Below are positions 29,024-37,461 of a stretch of 64,000 nt of DNA, piece by piece. The DNA is from JBGPQJ01 sp963709295. GTDB taxonomy: Bacteria; Chloroflexota; Anaerolineae; Anaerolineales; Villigracilaceae. The stretch covers positions 1 to 64,000 of the forward strand of contig CAVPVW010000006.1 in NCBI GenBank assembly GCA_963709295.1. The letters are read 5' to 3'. A model generated the notes under the pieces. That model did not search any database. It had not been told where the DNA came from and worked only from the letters and a program-made list of their open reading frames with translations. A program made the position numbers and the translations under genes. How positions within the stretch are numbered: the first letter of the stretch is position 1; each line of letters starts with the position of its first letter.

Positions 29024-30478
29024 ATGCTAAAAGAAATTAAAAAGCAAATCGAACGACTTAAATCACAGGGCGCCACCTACGTGGACGCGCGCTGGTATCC
29101 CTTCGAGGAAGCCAACTACCTGATGATGTGGAACGGCAACCTGAAAAGCACCTCCGCCGCCAGAGAAAGCGGCATGGGCGTGCGTGTGCTCTACAAAGGC
29201 GCCTGGGGATTTTCCGCCTCCTCCGACCTGAGCGACACCCCGGCCCTGTTCGACAAGGCGCTGGACAACGGCCGCGTCGCCGCGGAGCGGGTCACCTTCC
29301 CGGTGCGCCTGGCGGAGAAGGATGCCATCCAGGCCTCGTTCGCCAGTCCGTGCCGAATCAATCCGTTCGAGGTGGCGTTGGCCGACAAAGTCGCCTTCCT
29401 CAAGGAGATGGACGAGAAGCTGAACCAGCCGGGCGTCTTCCAGCGCATCAGTGAGATGATGTTCATGCGCAAGCAGATCGTCTTCGTCGATTCGGAGGGC
29501 AGCGAGATCGAAAAGACCATCACCGAGGTCTTCCCCAGCATTCAGGTGACCGGCGTCGATTCGGAAGGCGTCACCTTCGAACGCAAGTACCGCCCCGGTC
29601 AGCATGGCGAAAGCCGCGGCTGGGAAAGCGTGGACCGGGACCTCTTCAGCGAGAACGCTGTCCGTATCGTCAAGGAATTGAACGAGGTGCTGGCTGCGGA
29701 CGAATGCCCCAAGGAGGACCGCTCGGTCATCCTTCTGCCCGGCATCATGTACCTGCAGACCCACGAGACCATCGGTCACGCCCTCGAATTGGACCGCATC
29801 CTGGGTTACGAGCTGGCCTACGCGGGCGGGTCGTTCGTCACGTTGAACGATTTCGGTACGCTGCGCTACGGTTCCCCCAGGCTGACCGCCCGCGCGGACG
29901 CCACGCTGACTAATTCCCCGGGCAGCTTCGGCTACGACGATGACGGCGTCCCGGCACAGGACAACCTGCTGATCGACAAGGGCATCCTGGTCGGCGCGAT
30001 CAACGGCCGGCAGATGGTCGAGGAAGCCAACGCGCGCGCCCGCAAGCAGATCTTCCACGGCAGCAGCGGCGCGAACCGGGCGACCTCCTTCTACCGCGTG
30101 CCCATCGAGCGCATGACCAACATCAACATCGATCCCGGCGCGGACGGCACGCTGGACGACATCGTCAGCAAAACCGAAAAGGGCATCATCCTGGACGGCG
30201 ACCGCAGCTGGTCGATCGGCTCGAACCGCGAACAGTTCCACTTCGCGACCGAGATAGGCTGGATGGTGGACGACGGCAAGGTCGGCAAAGTGGTCAAGAA
30301 TTCCACCTACAAAGGCGAGACTCTCAAATTCTACAATTCGCTTTCCGCGGTGGGAGACAAGTCCACCTGGAAGGTACAGTACGTGGACAACTGCGGCAAG
30401 GGCCAGCCCAACCAGGTCATGCAGCTCGGGCACGGCATCCCGGTCTGCCGCTTCGACAACGTCCGGATAGGAGAATAG
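29024..30478 (+). CDS. tldD: TldD metalloprotease subunit
   Basis: Zinc protease subunit of the TldD/TldE heterodimer, which degrades unfolded peptides and in some bacteria trims RiPP leader peptides. The 484-residue protein has the metal motif HETIGHALELD, with Cys or His partners in the TldD fold, and ends at a stop 2 nt before tldE. The start at 29024 follows AAGGAGAGCC; an upstream GTG in frame lacks support. A TAGAAT box is at 28977-28982. Confidence 0.92.
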   Translation: MLKEIKKQIERLKSQGATYVDARWYPFEEANYLMMWNGNLKSTSAARESGMGVRVLYKGAWGFSASSDLSDTPALFDKALDNGRVAAERVTFPVRLAEKDAIQASFASPCRINPFEVALADKVAFLKEMDEKLNQPGVFQRISEMMFMRKQIVFVDSEGSEIEKTITEVFPSIQVTGVDSEGVTFERKYRPGQHGESRGWESVDRDLFSENAVRIVKELNEVLAADECPKEDRSVILLPGIMYLQTHETIGHALELDRILGYELAYAGGSFVTLNDFGTLRYGSPRLTARADATLTNSPGSFGYDDDGVPAQDNLLIDKGILVGAINGRQMVEEANARARKQIFHGSSGANRATSFYRVPIERMTNINIDPGADGTLDDIVSKTEKGIILDGDRSWSIGSNREQFHFATEIGWMVDDGKVGKVVKNSTYKGETLKFYNSLSAVGDKSTWKVQYVDNCGKGQPNQVMQLGHGIPVCRFDNVRIGE

Positions 30479-30480
30479 CC

Positions 30481-31866
30481 ATGAAGGAAAAAATCCTGCA
30501 AACCCTGACGGACCTGCGCAAGTACGCCCTCGGCAAAGGCTATGACGTTGCCATCTTCTACCATGAAGAAGACAGCTACCTGATGCGCTTTGCCAACTCG
30601 GCCATCTCGCTCAACACCAACGAGCACCTCATCCGCATCAGCATCACCGCCTACGAGGGACGCAAGCGCGCCGACTACGAGCTGATCACCGACCTGTCCA
30701 AACTGGATGAGATGAAGCGCAGCGTGGACATCGCCGCCGAGATGGTCACGCATGCCCAGCCCCTGAATTACGACCCGACTGTGCCGGCACTGGCTGAATC
30801 CTTCGCCGACGAAAGCGGGTACGACCCGCAGCTGGCGGGAATCAGCAACGAGGAGCGGTTGGATTATTTCAACAAGGCCGCCAAAGGCCTCGAGACGGAT
30901 GACATCAAACTCTCGGGCATCTTCTCGAACGGCTCGAACACGGTCGCCCACATCAACACCCGCTCGGAGCACACGCAGTACTTCCGCACCTCCGATGCAC
31001 AGGTGACGGCGGTTTTATCGAATTCGCAATTGAAGTGGGAGGTTATCGCCGAGCAGTCCGCGCAAAAGAAGAGCGACCTCGACCCCTCCGGGCTGCATCG
31101 CGAATTCGTCTTCCTGCTCGAGCGCTACCAGAAGGATGAAGCGCTCCAACTTCCCCTCGGACACTACGACATTGTCTTTGGCTCCGCTGCGACGGGCGAC
31201 CTGCTCAGCATCATGAACTGGATCGGCTTCAGCGGCGGTTCGATGAAACGCGGGTTCTCCTTTATCGCTGAGGATCAGGTTGGTAAGAAAGTCTTTTCCG
31301 ACAAATTCACGCTGATCGACGACCCGTCCCGCCTCGAGACGTTCCCGTTCAAGCGTGACCTGACCGGCATCATCCGCAAGCCCTTCCCGATCTTCGAAAA
31401 TGGAGCTTTTAAATCCTTCACCTGGTTCCAGGACGATGCGGACGAATTTGGCGCGAAGCCCACCGGTCACAATGTGCCTCACAAGAGCCTCGTGCTGAAC
31501 GGCGGGGACAGGGCGGTCGGTTCACTCGAGGAGCTGGTCAAACAACCTCGCGAAAAGGACATCCTGTACATCCCCTTCCTGCATTACATGAACATCGTCA
31601 ACCCGTCGAAGGGGGTCATCACCGCCAGCTCACGCTTCGGCGCGCTGCTGCTGCGCAAGGACGGTTCGGTGGCGGTGCCGTACAATGTGCGCATCACCCA
31701 GAGTCTGCTGGACCTCTTCGGCGAGAAGGTGGCGTGGATGTCGAGAGCGCAGGTGGTGAATAACACGTCCATGAGTTACGGGGCGCGCAATCCGACGGCG
31801 GTCATCGTGCCGCGCTTTGTCAAGGTGGATGACATCGAGATATCGCACTCCAATTCGTCGTATTAA
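30481..31866 (+). CDS. TldE/PmbA partner subunit
   Basis: A 461-residue PmbA/TldE homologue without the HExxxH motif, as expected for the non-catalytic partner of TldD. Recognisable segments include YEGRKRADYELITD, SGGSMKRGFSFIAEDQVGKKVFS and the late TGHNVPHKSLVLNGG, which corresponds to the family region TGNARR. It directly follows tldD in one operon, closed by palindrome copy 4. Confidence 0.9.
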   Translation: MKEKILQTLTDLRKYALGKGYDVAIFYHEEDSYLMRFANSAISLNTNEHLIRISITAYEGRKRADYELITDLSKLDEMKRSVDIAAEMVTHAQPLNYDPTVPALAESFADESGYDPQLAGISNEERLDYFNKAAKGLETDDIKLSGIFSNGSNTVAHINTRSEHTQYFRTSDAQVTAVLSNSQLKWEVIAEQSAQKKSDLDPSGLHREFVFLLERYQKDEALQLPLGHYDIVFGSAATGDLLSIMNWIGFSGGSMKRGFSFIAEDQVGKKVFSDKFTLIDDPSRLETFPFKRDLTGIIRKPFPIFENGAFKSFTWFQDDADEFGAKPTGHNVPHKSLVLNGGDRAVGSLEELVKQPREKDILYIPFLHYMNIVNPSKGVITASSRFGALLLRKDGSVAVPYNVRITQSLLDLFGEKVAWMSRAQVVNNTSMSYGARNPTAVIVPRFVKVDDIEISHSNSSY

Positions 31867-31893
31867 AGTAATCACCGTTACATTGAATTTAAA

Positions 31894-31920
31894 GTAGGTC
31901 ACGTTTCAGACGTGACCTAC
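31894..31920 (+). repeat. 27-bp palindrome, copy 4; terminator of tldDE
   Basis: Perfect 11-bp stem with loop TTCAG, starting 28 nt after the stop codon and followed by GATTTTTCTT. Confidence 0.85.
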
Positions 31921-31960
31921 GATTTTTCTTAAATTTATGTGGTTGGGATTATCCCTGATG

Positions 31961-31966
31961 TATAAT
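31961..31966 (+). promoter_or_regulatory. Putative -10 box of dCMP deaminase gene
   Basis: TATAAT 39 nt before the ATG at 32006. Confidence 0.45.
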
Positions 31967-32005
31967 CCCTGCCAACATTCATAACTCACCTTTGGAGGAA
32001 ACGCC

Positions 32006-32461
32006 ATGCGCCCGGATTGGGACTCGTACTTCATGAAGATTGCCTACGCTGTCTCGGAACGAAGCACCTGCGACCGGGCCTTCGTCGGCTGTGTGCTCGT
32101 GCTCGATAAACGCATCCTGACCACCGGTTTCAACGGTTCACCGGCGGGGCAGGCTCACTGCGATGAGATCGGCCACCTGATGGTGGATGGGCACTGTGTA
32201 CGCACCATCCATGCCGAGACGAATGCCATCATCCAGGCGGCGCTGCACGGAGTCTCCACCCGCGGCGCGACGTGCTACGTGACTCATCTTCCCTGCATCA
32301 ACTGCACCAAGGTGCTGATCAATGCCGGCATCACCCGGCTGGTGTACAGCGTGGCCTACCGGGTGGACGAAAACGCCATGAATTTCATCAAGGCGGCAGG
32401 CATTGAGTTGGTCCAGAACAATTTTGACCCTGGCACGCAGCCGGAGGGACCATCCTCCTGA
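32006..32461 (+). CDS. dCMP deaminase family protein
   Basis: A zinc deaminase of 151 residues that should convert dCMP to dUMP for thymidylate synthesis; it also resembles ComEB. The zinc site is complete: HAETNAI (His plus catalytic Glu) and PCINC (two Cys). An extra Cys/His set in STCDRAFVGCV and GQAHCDEIGHLM is typical of bacterial and phage dCMP deaminases. TTTGGAGGAAACGCC precedes the ATG. Confidence 0.92.
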   Translation: MRPDWDSYFMKIAYAVSERSTCDRAFVGCVLVLDKRILTTGFNGSPAGQAHCDEIGHLMVDGHCVRTIHAETNAIIQAALHGVSTRGATCYVTHLPCINCTKVLINAGITRLVYSVAYRVDENAMNFIKAAGIELVQNNFDPGTQPEGPSS

Positions 32462-32509
32462 TGTCCAAATTGCTATCGAATCCTTAATAATCGCATCCGG
32501 GAAATCGAA

Positions 32510-32515
32510 TATAAT
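32510..32515 (+). promoter_or_regulatory. Putative -10 box of small membrane protein 1
   Basis: TATAAT in CGAATATAATG, 77 nt before the ATG at 32593. Confidence 0.35.
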
Positions 32516-32592
32516 GAACTATCGCCGTAGATGTTTGCCCAGGTAACAATGGACATCTACACAAACTAAATTGAATAGAGGAGAGTGATGCT

Positions 32593-32895
32593 ATGTGTTG
32601 TTTCTTCATGGTTCTAATGTTCTTGGGTCCACGTTTTGCGTTTCTTGTCGTCTGGCTCACCCGGCAAGGACAATATTTGATCAACCAGGCTTTTGATACT
32701 TACATCATCCCGTTACTGGGTGTGATCTTCCTGCCCTGGACAACGCTTATGATCACCTTTGTGGCTGGCGCGAACGGCCTGGTCGGTTTCGACTGGGTAT
32801 GGGTCGGTCTGGCTGTGGCAGCGGATATCGCCTCCTACAGCGCCAACGCCTACAAGCGCAAGGAAATCCCTGGTTACCCGACAACAGCACCGTAG
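32593..32895 (+). CDS. Small membrane protein, paralogue 1 of 3
   Basis: 100 residues with about three hydrophobic segments and a short polar tail that ends GYPTTAP. It shares a pattern with the proteins at 36928 and 62908: an aromatic first helix, then P-L/C-LG-ILPxTTLM, then GxDWxWxxLAVxxD and a final K/R-x-xPGYP or PQG tail. Family not recognised. GAGGAG lies 8-9 nt before the ATG. Function unknown; presumably an inner-membrane accessory protein. Confidence 0.7.
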   Translation: MCCFFMVLMFLGPRFAFLVVWLTRQGQYLINQAFDTYIIPLLGVIFLPWTTLMITFVAGANGLVGFDWVWVGLAVAADIASYSANAYKRKEIPGYPTTAP

Positions 32896-32912
32896 TCTGC
32901 AGTAGCAAATGA

Positions 32913-32947
32913 AAAATCACCCCGAAACGTCAGTTTCAGGGTGATTT
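32913..32947. terminator. Bidirectional terminator between convergent genes
   Basis: AAAATCACCC and its partner GGGTGATTTT extend through GAAAC/GTTTC with one mismatch; loop GTCA. Confidence 0.85.
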
Positions 32948-32966
32948 TGATTAATGTAAAGCAGGT

Positions 32967-33536
32967 TTATTGTTCCCAGGGTTTGATGACGATCTCTGCC
33001 TTCCCCATGTAAGCCAGAATCTGGTTTGCCCGGGCGAAGGGAATCCACTCGAATACCAGTGTGTCCAGCGGGTTCCAGATGATGACCCAGATGATCAGCG
33101 AAAGGATGGCAGCAAAGAAATAACTTACCTCGCTTGGAAATTTCGGAGGAAGCAGACCTGACAAGACGGACGCCAACACTAATAATACTATTGAGACTAC
33201 CAGGGACATGAGTAAGGCGCGGACACCCTTCCAACGTTCCGTGCGGGCTGCGATCTTGTTATCCTCTGTACTGAGTGCGACGTACTTGTCGATGGCGCTC
33301 ATCACCTTTTCATCCAGACCGGGTTTGATTTTCTCCTTGGGAAGCAGGAGCACCAGCCTCAGGGTGCCGGATTTTTTCCAGAAGCCTGGCTGCAGTTTTT
33401 TCTGTACCCGTTCAAACGCAGATTCCCCGAACATCTCAACCTCCAGGTCCGAGAAGATGTCCCGATCCGGCGCCTGAAAAAGCTGATCGATATCCCGTAG
33501 CTTCATCACGATCTCTTTGACCAGTGTATCGCTCAT
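32967..33536 (-). CDS. Membrane protein with two C-terminal helices, function unknown
   Basis: 189 residues. A soluble, charged N-terminal half (about 1-100) starts MSDTLVKEIVMKLRDIDQLF. Two transmembrane helices follow (about 105-128 and 138-156), and the short tail ends IKPWEQ. No known family recognised. AAAGGAGTAAAACC precedes the ATG on the minus strand. It ends at a bidirectional terminator. Confidence 0.75.
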   Translation of the reverse strand: MSDTLVKEIVMKLRDIDQLFQAPDRDIFSDLEVEMFGESAFERVQKKLQPGFWKKSGTLRLVLLLPKEKIKPGLDEKVMSAIDKYVALSTEDNKIAARTERWKGVRALLMSLVVSIVLLVLASVLSGLLPPKFPSEVSYFFAAILSLIIWVIIWNPLDTLVFEWIPFARANQILAYMGKAEIVIKPWEQ

Positions 33537-33839
33537 GGTTTTACTCCTTTATTTTGATGCGGATATTGAAATTATAACTCTCAAGTTATGAATTTCTGCA
33601 CTTTTCTTTGGTAGGGAGCGGTGAAGCAGTAAGTATAAGGTGGTTTCCCGCCTTCGTTCTACATCCCAATTACCGAAACAGCGCCGAAACCCCCGGAACT
33701 CGCGGGGGTAACCCCCGGAATTCGCGGGGGCATAGCCCCCTGCTTCACTGTCCTGCTGGCGCAGGCCAGCACGGGCAGCAATGGGGAACCAAGGCACACA
33801 TCCTTGCAAGGTGCAGGACATGGTTGTAAAATAGAACGC
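33537..33839 (+). other. Leader region of the TnpB element with two tandem palindromes
   Basis: About 300 bp without a convincing gene. Two direct repeats of a 20-bp palindrome, ACCCCCGGAAYTCGCGGGGG, stand head to tail at 33689-33730 and differ in one base. They could fold as neighbouring hairpins. Just before tnpB, GTTGTAAAATAG may act as a -10 box. The left end of the element should lie in this stretch, but I cannot fix its position. Confidence 0.45.
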
Positions 33840-34967
33840 ATGAGCTATGCGGTAAAAACCTTCAAGTATCGCCTGCGACCCTCCAGGAGCCAACGCACCC
33901 AACTCGATCGGACGCTGGAACTTTGTCGTTGGGTCTACAACGAGACGCTGGCCACGCGTAAAAACACCTGGGAGCAGGAAAAGAAGACCCTTTCGCTGTA
34001 CGACACGAATAAACTGCTCACCATTTGGAAACGAGAACATCCCGAATTGGTGCGTGTCCATTCTCAGGTCTTGCAGAATGTTCAGGAGCGAGTGGATCTG
34101 GCTTTCAAGGCTTTCTTTCGTAGAGTGAAGGCAGGCGAAAAGCCTGGCTACCCGCGCTTTCGGGGATACGGTCGGTACGCGAGCTTCACTTTCAAGCAGT
34201 CTGGGTTTGAATTGCTCCCTGCGGGCAAGGAGTTGCTCATTTCCAAAATTGGGGCAGTGAGGATCGTCCTGCATCGTCCCCTCCAGGGCAGGGTCAAGAC
34301 ACTCACCGTTCAGAGGGATGCGGTGGGCAACTGGTATGCCTGCTTCGCCTGTGAAGTGGATCCCCAACCCCTGCCCTACAATGGCTTGGCAGTCGGGGTG
34401 GACGTAGGACTTGAAAGTTTTGCCACGCTCTCCAATGGGATGAAGATTGATAATCCACGCTTCTTTCGTCATGCTGAGCAAGGACTGGCGCAGGTGCAGC
34501 GCCTTCTCTCGAGGGCTGAAAAAGGAACGCCCGAACGAGCCAAACGACGCAAGGCCGTTCAGCATGTCCACCAACGCATTGCCAACAGGCGCAAAGACTT
34601 TGCTCATAAGGTTAGTCGTGAACTGGTCAACAGTTTCGGCATGATCTCTTTTGAAAACCTGACTATCAGGAACATGCTTCAAAATCATCGTTTGGCTAAA
34701 AGCATCTCGGATGCAGCCTGGAAGCAACTGATCACGTACACCACGTACAAAGCTGAGAACGCTGGTCGTCGTGTCGTATCGGTTGATCCACGCAACACAT
34801 CCAGGATGTGCTCTGGATGTGGAACTTTGGTTGAGAAGTCTTTGTCCGTCCGGGTGCATGCCTGTCCTGTGTGTGGTCTCGTCATGGACCGGGACGAAAA
34901 CGCCGCCAATAATATTTTGAGACTCGGGCTAGAAGTCTCTGCCCCCGCAGTGATGCGTGGGGAGTAG
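33840..34967 (+). CDS. tnpB: TnpB RNA-guided nuclease of an IS200/IS605-type element
   Basis: A 375-residue TnpB, full length for the family. The N-terminal part starts MSYAVKTFKYRLRPSRSQ. The RuvC catalytic residues are present as Asp near 187 (GVDVGLESF), Glu near 272 (ISFENLT) and Asp near 352 (MDRDENAANNI). The zinc finger has CSGCG and CPVCG. TnpB cuts DNA beside a transposon-associated motif, guided by an omega RNA from the element's right end. No tnpA transposase is nearby, so it is a TnpB-only element. An antisense 436-residue reading frame is only a shadow. No ribosome site is visible. Confidence 0.93.
   Translation: MSYAVKTFKYRLRPSRSQRTQLDRTLELCRWVYNETLATRKNTWEQEKKTLSLYDTNKLLTIWKREHPELVRVHSQVLQNVQERVDLAFKAFFRRVKAGEKPGYPRFRGYGRYASFTFKQSGFELLPAGKELLISKIGAVRIVLHRPLQGRVKTLTVQRDAVGNWYACFACEVDPQPLPYNGLAVGVDVGLESFATLSNGMKIDNPRFFRHAEQGLAQVQRLLSRAEKGTPERAKRRKAVQHVHQRIANRRKDFAHKVSRELVNSFGMISFENLTIRNMLQNHRLAKSISDAAWKQLITYTTYKAENAGRRVVSVDPRNTSRMCSGCGTLVEKSLSVRVHACPVCGLVMDRDENAANNILRLGLEVSAPAVMRGE
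34942..34963 (+). ncRNA. Possible omega RNA scaffold hairpin at the 3' end of tnpB
   Basis: CCCC and GGGG flank GCAGTGATGCG just before the tnpB stop codon. TnpB omega RNAs typically overlap the gene's 3' end and run to the right end of the element, so this hairpin is a candidate scaffold part. The true end and guide are not determined. Confidence 0.3.
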
Positions 34968-35146
34968 TCACACCTTTGGGAGGTATATTTATCAAGGTTG
35001 TTTTGCTATCATGCAGACGTGGAGAATTACCAATTCACGAGACATTTTTGCCTGTAATAGCCAGTTTATGAAAGATTTTGGTCGTTTGTTTGTAATAACC
35101 GGTTTATCACCGAAAGCTGGTGATACATTGAAACAGCGAATTGCCA

Positions 35147-35152
35147 TATAAT
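35147..35152 (+). promoter_or_regulatory. Putative -10 box of DUF6325 gene
   Basis: TATAAT in CCATATAATAAC, 29 nt before the ATG at 35182. Confidence 0.45.
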
Positions 35153-35181
35153 AACAATATATACCCAAAAAGGAGAATGCC

Positions 35182-35610
35182 ATGACATACGGACCAATTG
35201 ATTTTATTGCCCTTAAATTCAAGGGCAACAAGTTCAAGGGTGAGGGTCTCAAAGCCTTGAACGACCTCATGAAGAAGAAGATCGTGCGTGTGATCGACCT
35301 GGTCATCATCGTCAAGGACAAGGAAGGCAAGTTGACCGTCAAGGAGATCCAGGAGCCCGATCCTGAGTTTATCGCCATCTTCGACCCGACCAAGGTCAAA
35401 GCGACCCATGGGATGATCAAAAAGGATGACATTGACCTGATCGGCAAGGAGCTGGAGAACAACTCCACCGCGGCGCTGATGCTGTTCGAGAATCTTTGGG
35501 CGGTCAAGTTCAAGGAAGCAGTATTGGAAGCCAAGGGCGAGCAGGTCATGTTTGCACGTATCCCGCATGAATTTGTACTTGAGGCGCTGAAAGAACTGGA
35601 AAGCGCCTAG
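35182..35610 (+). CDS. DUF6325 family protein
   Basis: A soluble 142-residue protein starting MTYGPIDFIALKFKGNKFKG, which matches the opening of DUF6325-type proteins of Actinobacteria and Chloroflexi as I know them. The predicted fold alternates beta strands and helices and has two ferredoxin-like halves. Function unknown. It is followed 75 nt later by a SHOCT protein, a pairing common for this family, which suggests a joint role. AAAAAGGAG lies upstream of the ATG. Confidence 0.7.
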   Translation: MTYGPIDFIALKFKGNKFKGEGLKALNDLMKKKIVRVIDLVIIVKDKEGKLTVKEIQEPDPEFIAIFDPTKVKATHGMIKKDDIDLIGKELENNSTAALMLFENLWAVKFKEAVLEAKGEQVMFARIPHEFVLEALKELESA

Positions 35611-35685
35611 TCCAATATCAAGGTAAACATTCCGGCGCTCTCTTTCTTGATAGAGCAGAGGCCGGCCATAAATTAGGAGGTTCTT

Positions 35686-35973
35686 ATGATGCGAAGAAGA
35701 GCAGTAGGAAGAAGTGTAGCCCGCGTTGCAGTCGGAACTGCAGTGATGGCGGGGACCGCAGGCGCAGTCCAGCATCATCAGCAGCAGAAATATGCTGCGC
35801 AGGATGCTGCCAACCAGCCGCAGCAGGTGGTTTATGAAGCGCCGCCCCCGGCACCCGGCTCGGAAATCGATGATCAGTTGATTCAAATCCAAAAACTTTC
35901 CTCAATGAAAGACCAGGGCTTGATCACCGAAGAAGAATTCCAGGCCAAGAAGAAGCAGATTCTGGGTATCTAA
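35686..35973 (+). CDS. SHOCT-domain protein
   Basis: A 95-residue protein. The basic N-terminus (MMRRRAVGRSVARVAVG) is followed by a short hydrophobic stretch, a Gln/Pro linker and a C-terminal SHOCT domain (LSSMKDQGLITEEEFQAKK). SHOCT modules mediate oligomerisation. AGGAGG lies upstream of the ATG at 35686. Probably co-transcribed with the DUF6325 gene. Confidence 0.8.
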   Translation: MMRRRAVGRSVARVAVGTAVMAGTAGAVQHHQQQKYAAQDAANQPQQVVYEAPPPAPGSEIDDQLIQIQKLSSMKDQGLITEEEFQAKKKQILGI

Positions 35974-36152
35974 CGGGTACCCGAACTGTTGAGCAGGATC
36001 ATTAGTCTACGAATTTCAGCGACTGAACAGGCCGGCTTGTCATTCAAGTCGGCTTGTTAATAAAAAAATGTGATTTTTTTTTTTGAAACTGGAATTTTTA
36101 GAAATATCCTGGATAAATACTTTCTGATAATCCTTCGTCAAAGGAGCGGAAC

Positions 36153-36845
36153 ATGACTACCGCAGAACAACCTAAAAAAGAAAGAAAAATGAACCTGGGC
36201 TACGAAATATTCGTAGGCATTTTATCCATTCTCTCCATCTTTAATATTCTTTTGTTATATTTCGTCAAGGACCCGGACCTGGCGGGAATCATCAATATCA
36301 TGAATGGCCTGTTCAGTGTCATTTTCCTGGGCGATTTTTTCTTCCGCATCTCCACCGCGCCTTCCAAGAGCCAATACTTCTTCCGCGACTTCGGTTGGGC
36401 CGACCTTTTTGCCAGCCTGCCGCTGCCTCAGTTTAAGATCCTGCGCGTTTTCCGCCTGTTCCGTGTTTACCGCCTGATGACGAATATCGGCCCCAAGGTC
36501 ATTATCAATACCCTGGTGAAAGACCGGGCGGGCAGCGCCCTGTATGTCCTGCTGTTGATGGGCATTCTGGTGCTGGAGTTCGGTGCTCTGGCTGTCTTGA
36601 AAGCTGAAAAGACAAACCCTGATGCTAATATCGTGTCCGCCTCGGATGCGGTCTGGTATGTCTTGGTCACCATCTCAACCGTGGGATATGGCGATCGATT
36701 CCCGACCACAAACATCGGGCGTATCTACGGCGCCTTGACCATTATCATCGGCGTGGGCATCTTCGGCACCTTCACCGGTTTCCTGGCGAACTTCTTCCTG
36801 TCACCTGCAAAGAAAGAGGAAGACGAACCTGCACCAAAATCATAG
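36153..36845 (+). CDS. Voltage-gated-type potassium channel
   Basis: A 230-residue six-helix ion channel subunit. The fourth helix carries regularly spaced arginines (RVFRLFRVYRLM), as in a voltage sensor. The pore loop has the potassium selectivity filter TVGYGD, and the last helix has the usual hinge glycine region (IIGVGIFGTFTGFL). A short acidic cytosolic tail follows, with no RCK or cyclic-nucleotide domain. AAAGGAGCGG precedes the ATG. It lies near a pentameric ligand-gated channel homologue at 37462. Confidence 0.92.
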   Translation: MTTAEQPKKERKMNLGYEIFVGILSILSIFNILLLYFVKDPDLAGIINIMNGLFSVIFLGDFFFRISTAPSKSQYFFRDFGWADLFASLPLPQFKILRVFRLFRVYRLMTNIGPKVIINTLVKDRAGSALYVLLLMGILVLEFGALAVLKAEKTNPDANIVSASDAVWYVLVTISTVGYGDRFPTTNIGRIYGALTIIIGVGIFGTFTGFLANFFLSPAKKEEDEPAPKS

Positions 36846-36927
36846 GCATTTCCAGGGTTATGCCCTGTAAAGTCAAAAGAAACGAAACGGTAACATTCAT
36901 TCAGTAATCCAAAAAAGGAGAATGGAA

Positions 36928-37290
36928 ATGAGACAACAAAATAGTGGTGGTTGTTTGACAGCATTTGCAGTCGGCTTCTCAAGGATGTTCCTTATCTTTG
37001 CCTGGCTTGCCCGTCCGATCGCCTTCGAACGTGTCTTTGGCGGCTCGTGGATCCTCCCCTGCCTGGGGATCATGATCCTGCCCTTCACGACATTGATGTA
37101 TGTGATCATGTCGACCAGCGGCCCCGGTTTAACCGGAGGCATCCAGGGTTTGGACTGGCTGTGGCTAGGCCTGGCGGTAGCCGTTGACGTCGCCGGCGCC
37201 GGCGCTGCTGCGGCTGCCAACCGTGACAGAGTCCCCCAGGGCTATCCGGGTGCACTGCCTCCGCAACCCCCCGCGACCCCCCAACCGTAA
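36928..37290 (+). CDS. Small membrane protein, paralogue 2 of 3
   Basis: 120 residues, two to three hydrophobic segments, and a Pro-rich tail (GYPGALPPQPPATPQP). It is very close to the protein at 62908: SGGCLTAF / NSGCLTGF, SWILPCLG / SWIVPCLG, LPFTTLMY in both and NRDRVPQGYPGALPP / NRDKIPQGVPGALPP. The ATG at 36928 is preferred to the ATG two codons upstream because AAGGAG is 8 nt before it. Function unknown. Confidence 0.75.
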   Translation: MRQQNSGGCLTAFAVGFSRMFLIFAWLARPIAFERVFGGSWILPCLGIMILPFTTLMYVIMSTSGPGLTGGIQGLDWLWLGLAVAVDVAGAGAAAAANRDRVPQGYPGALPPQPPATPQP

Positions 37291-37461
37291 TTCATTCAGA
37301 TTTGGGTTCCAAGAAGTAATAAAGGCAGAGTACCGTGATCGGCCTCTCCGTTGAAACCTGGCGGAGAGGCCGACAACCTTACCGGTTTGGTTTTTCACCC
37401 CTCCTCTCGCAAGAGAGGTCCCCGTGTCCTTTCAGCATAATAATTCCATGGAGACATACCC

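Noticed and set aside
29063..30433. 456-residue open frame antisense to tldD
   Set aside because: It is a GC-driven shadow of a clearly conserved gene, with no family motif and no ribosome site.
33689..33730. Tandem palindromic repeats considered as a tiny CRISPR array
   Set aside because: There are only two units, directly abutting, with no spacer and no cas genes.
33549..34859. 436-residue open frame antisense to tnpB
   Set aside because: The plus strand encodes a complete TnpB with all catalytic residues; the antisense product matches nothing that I recognise.
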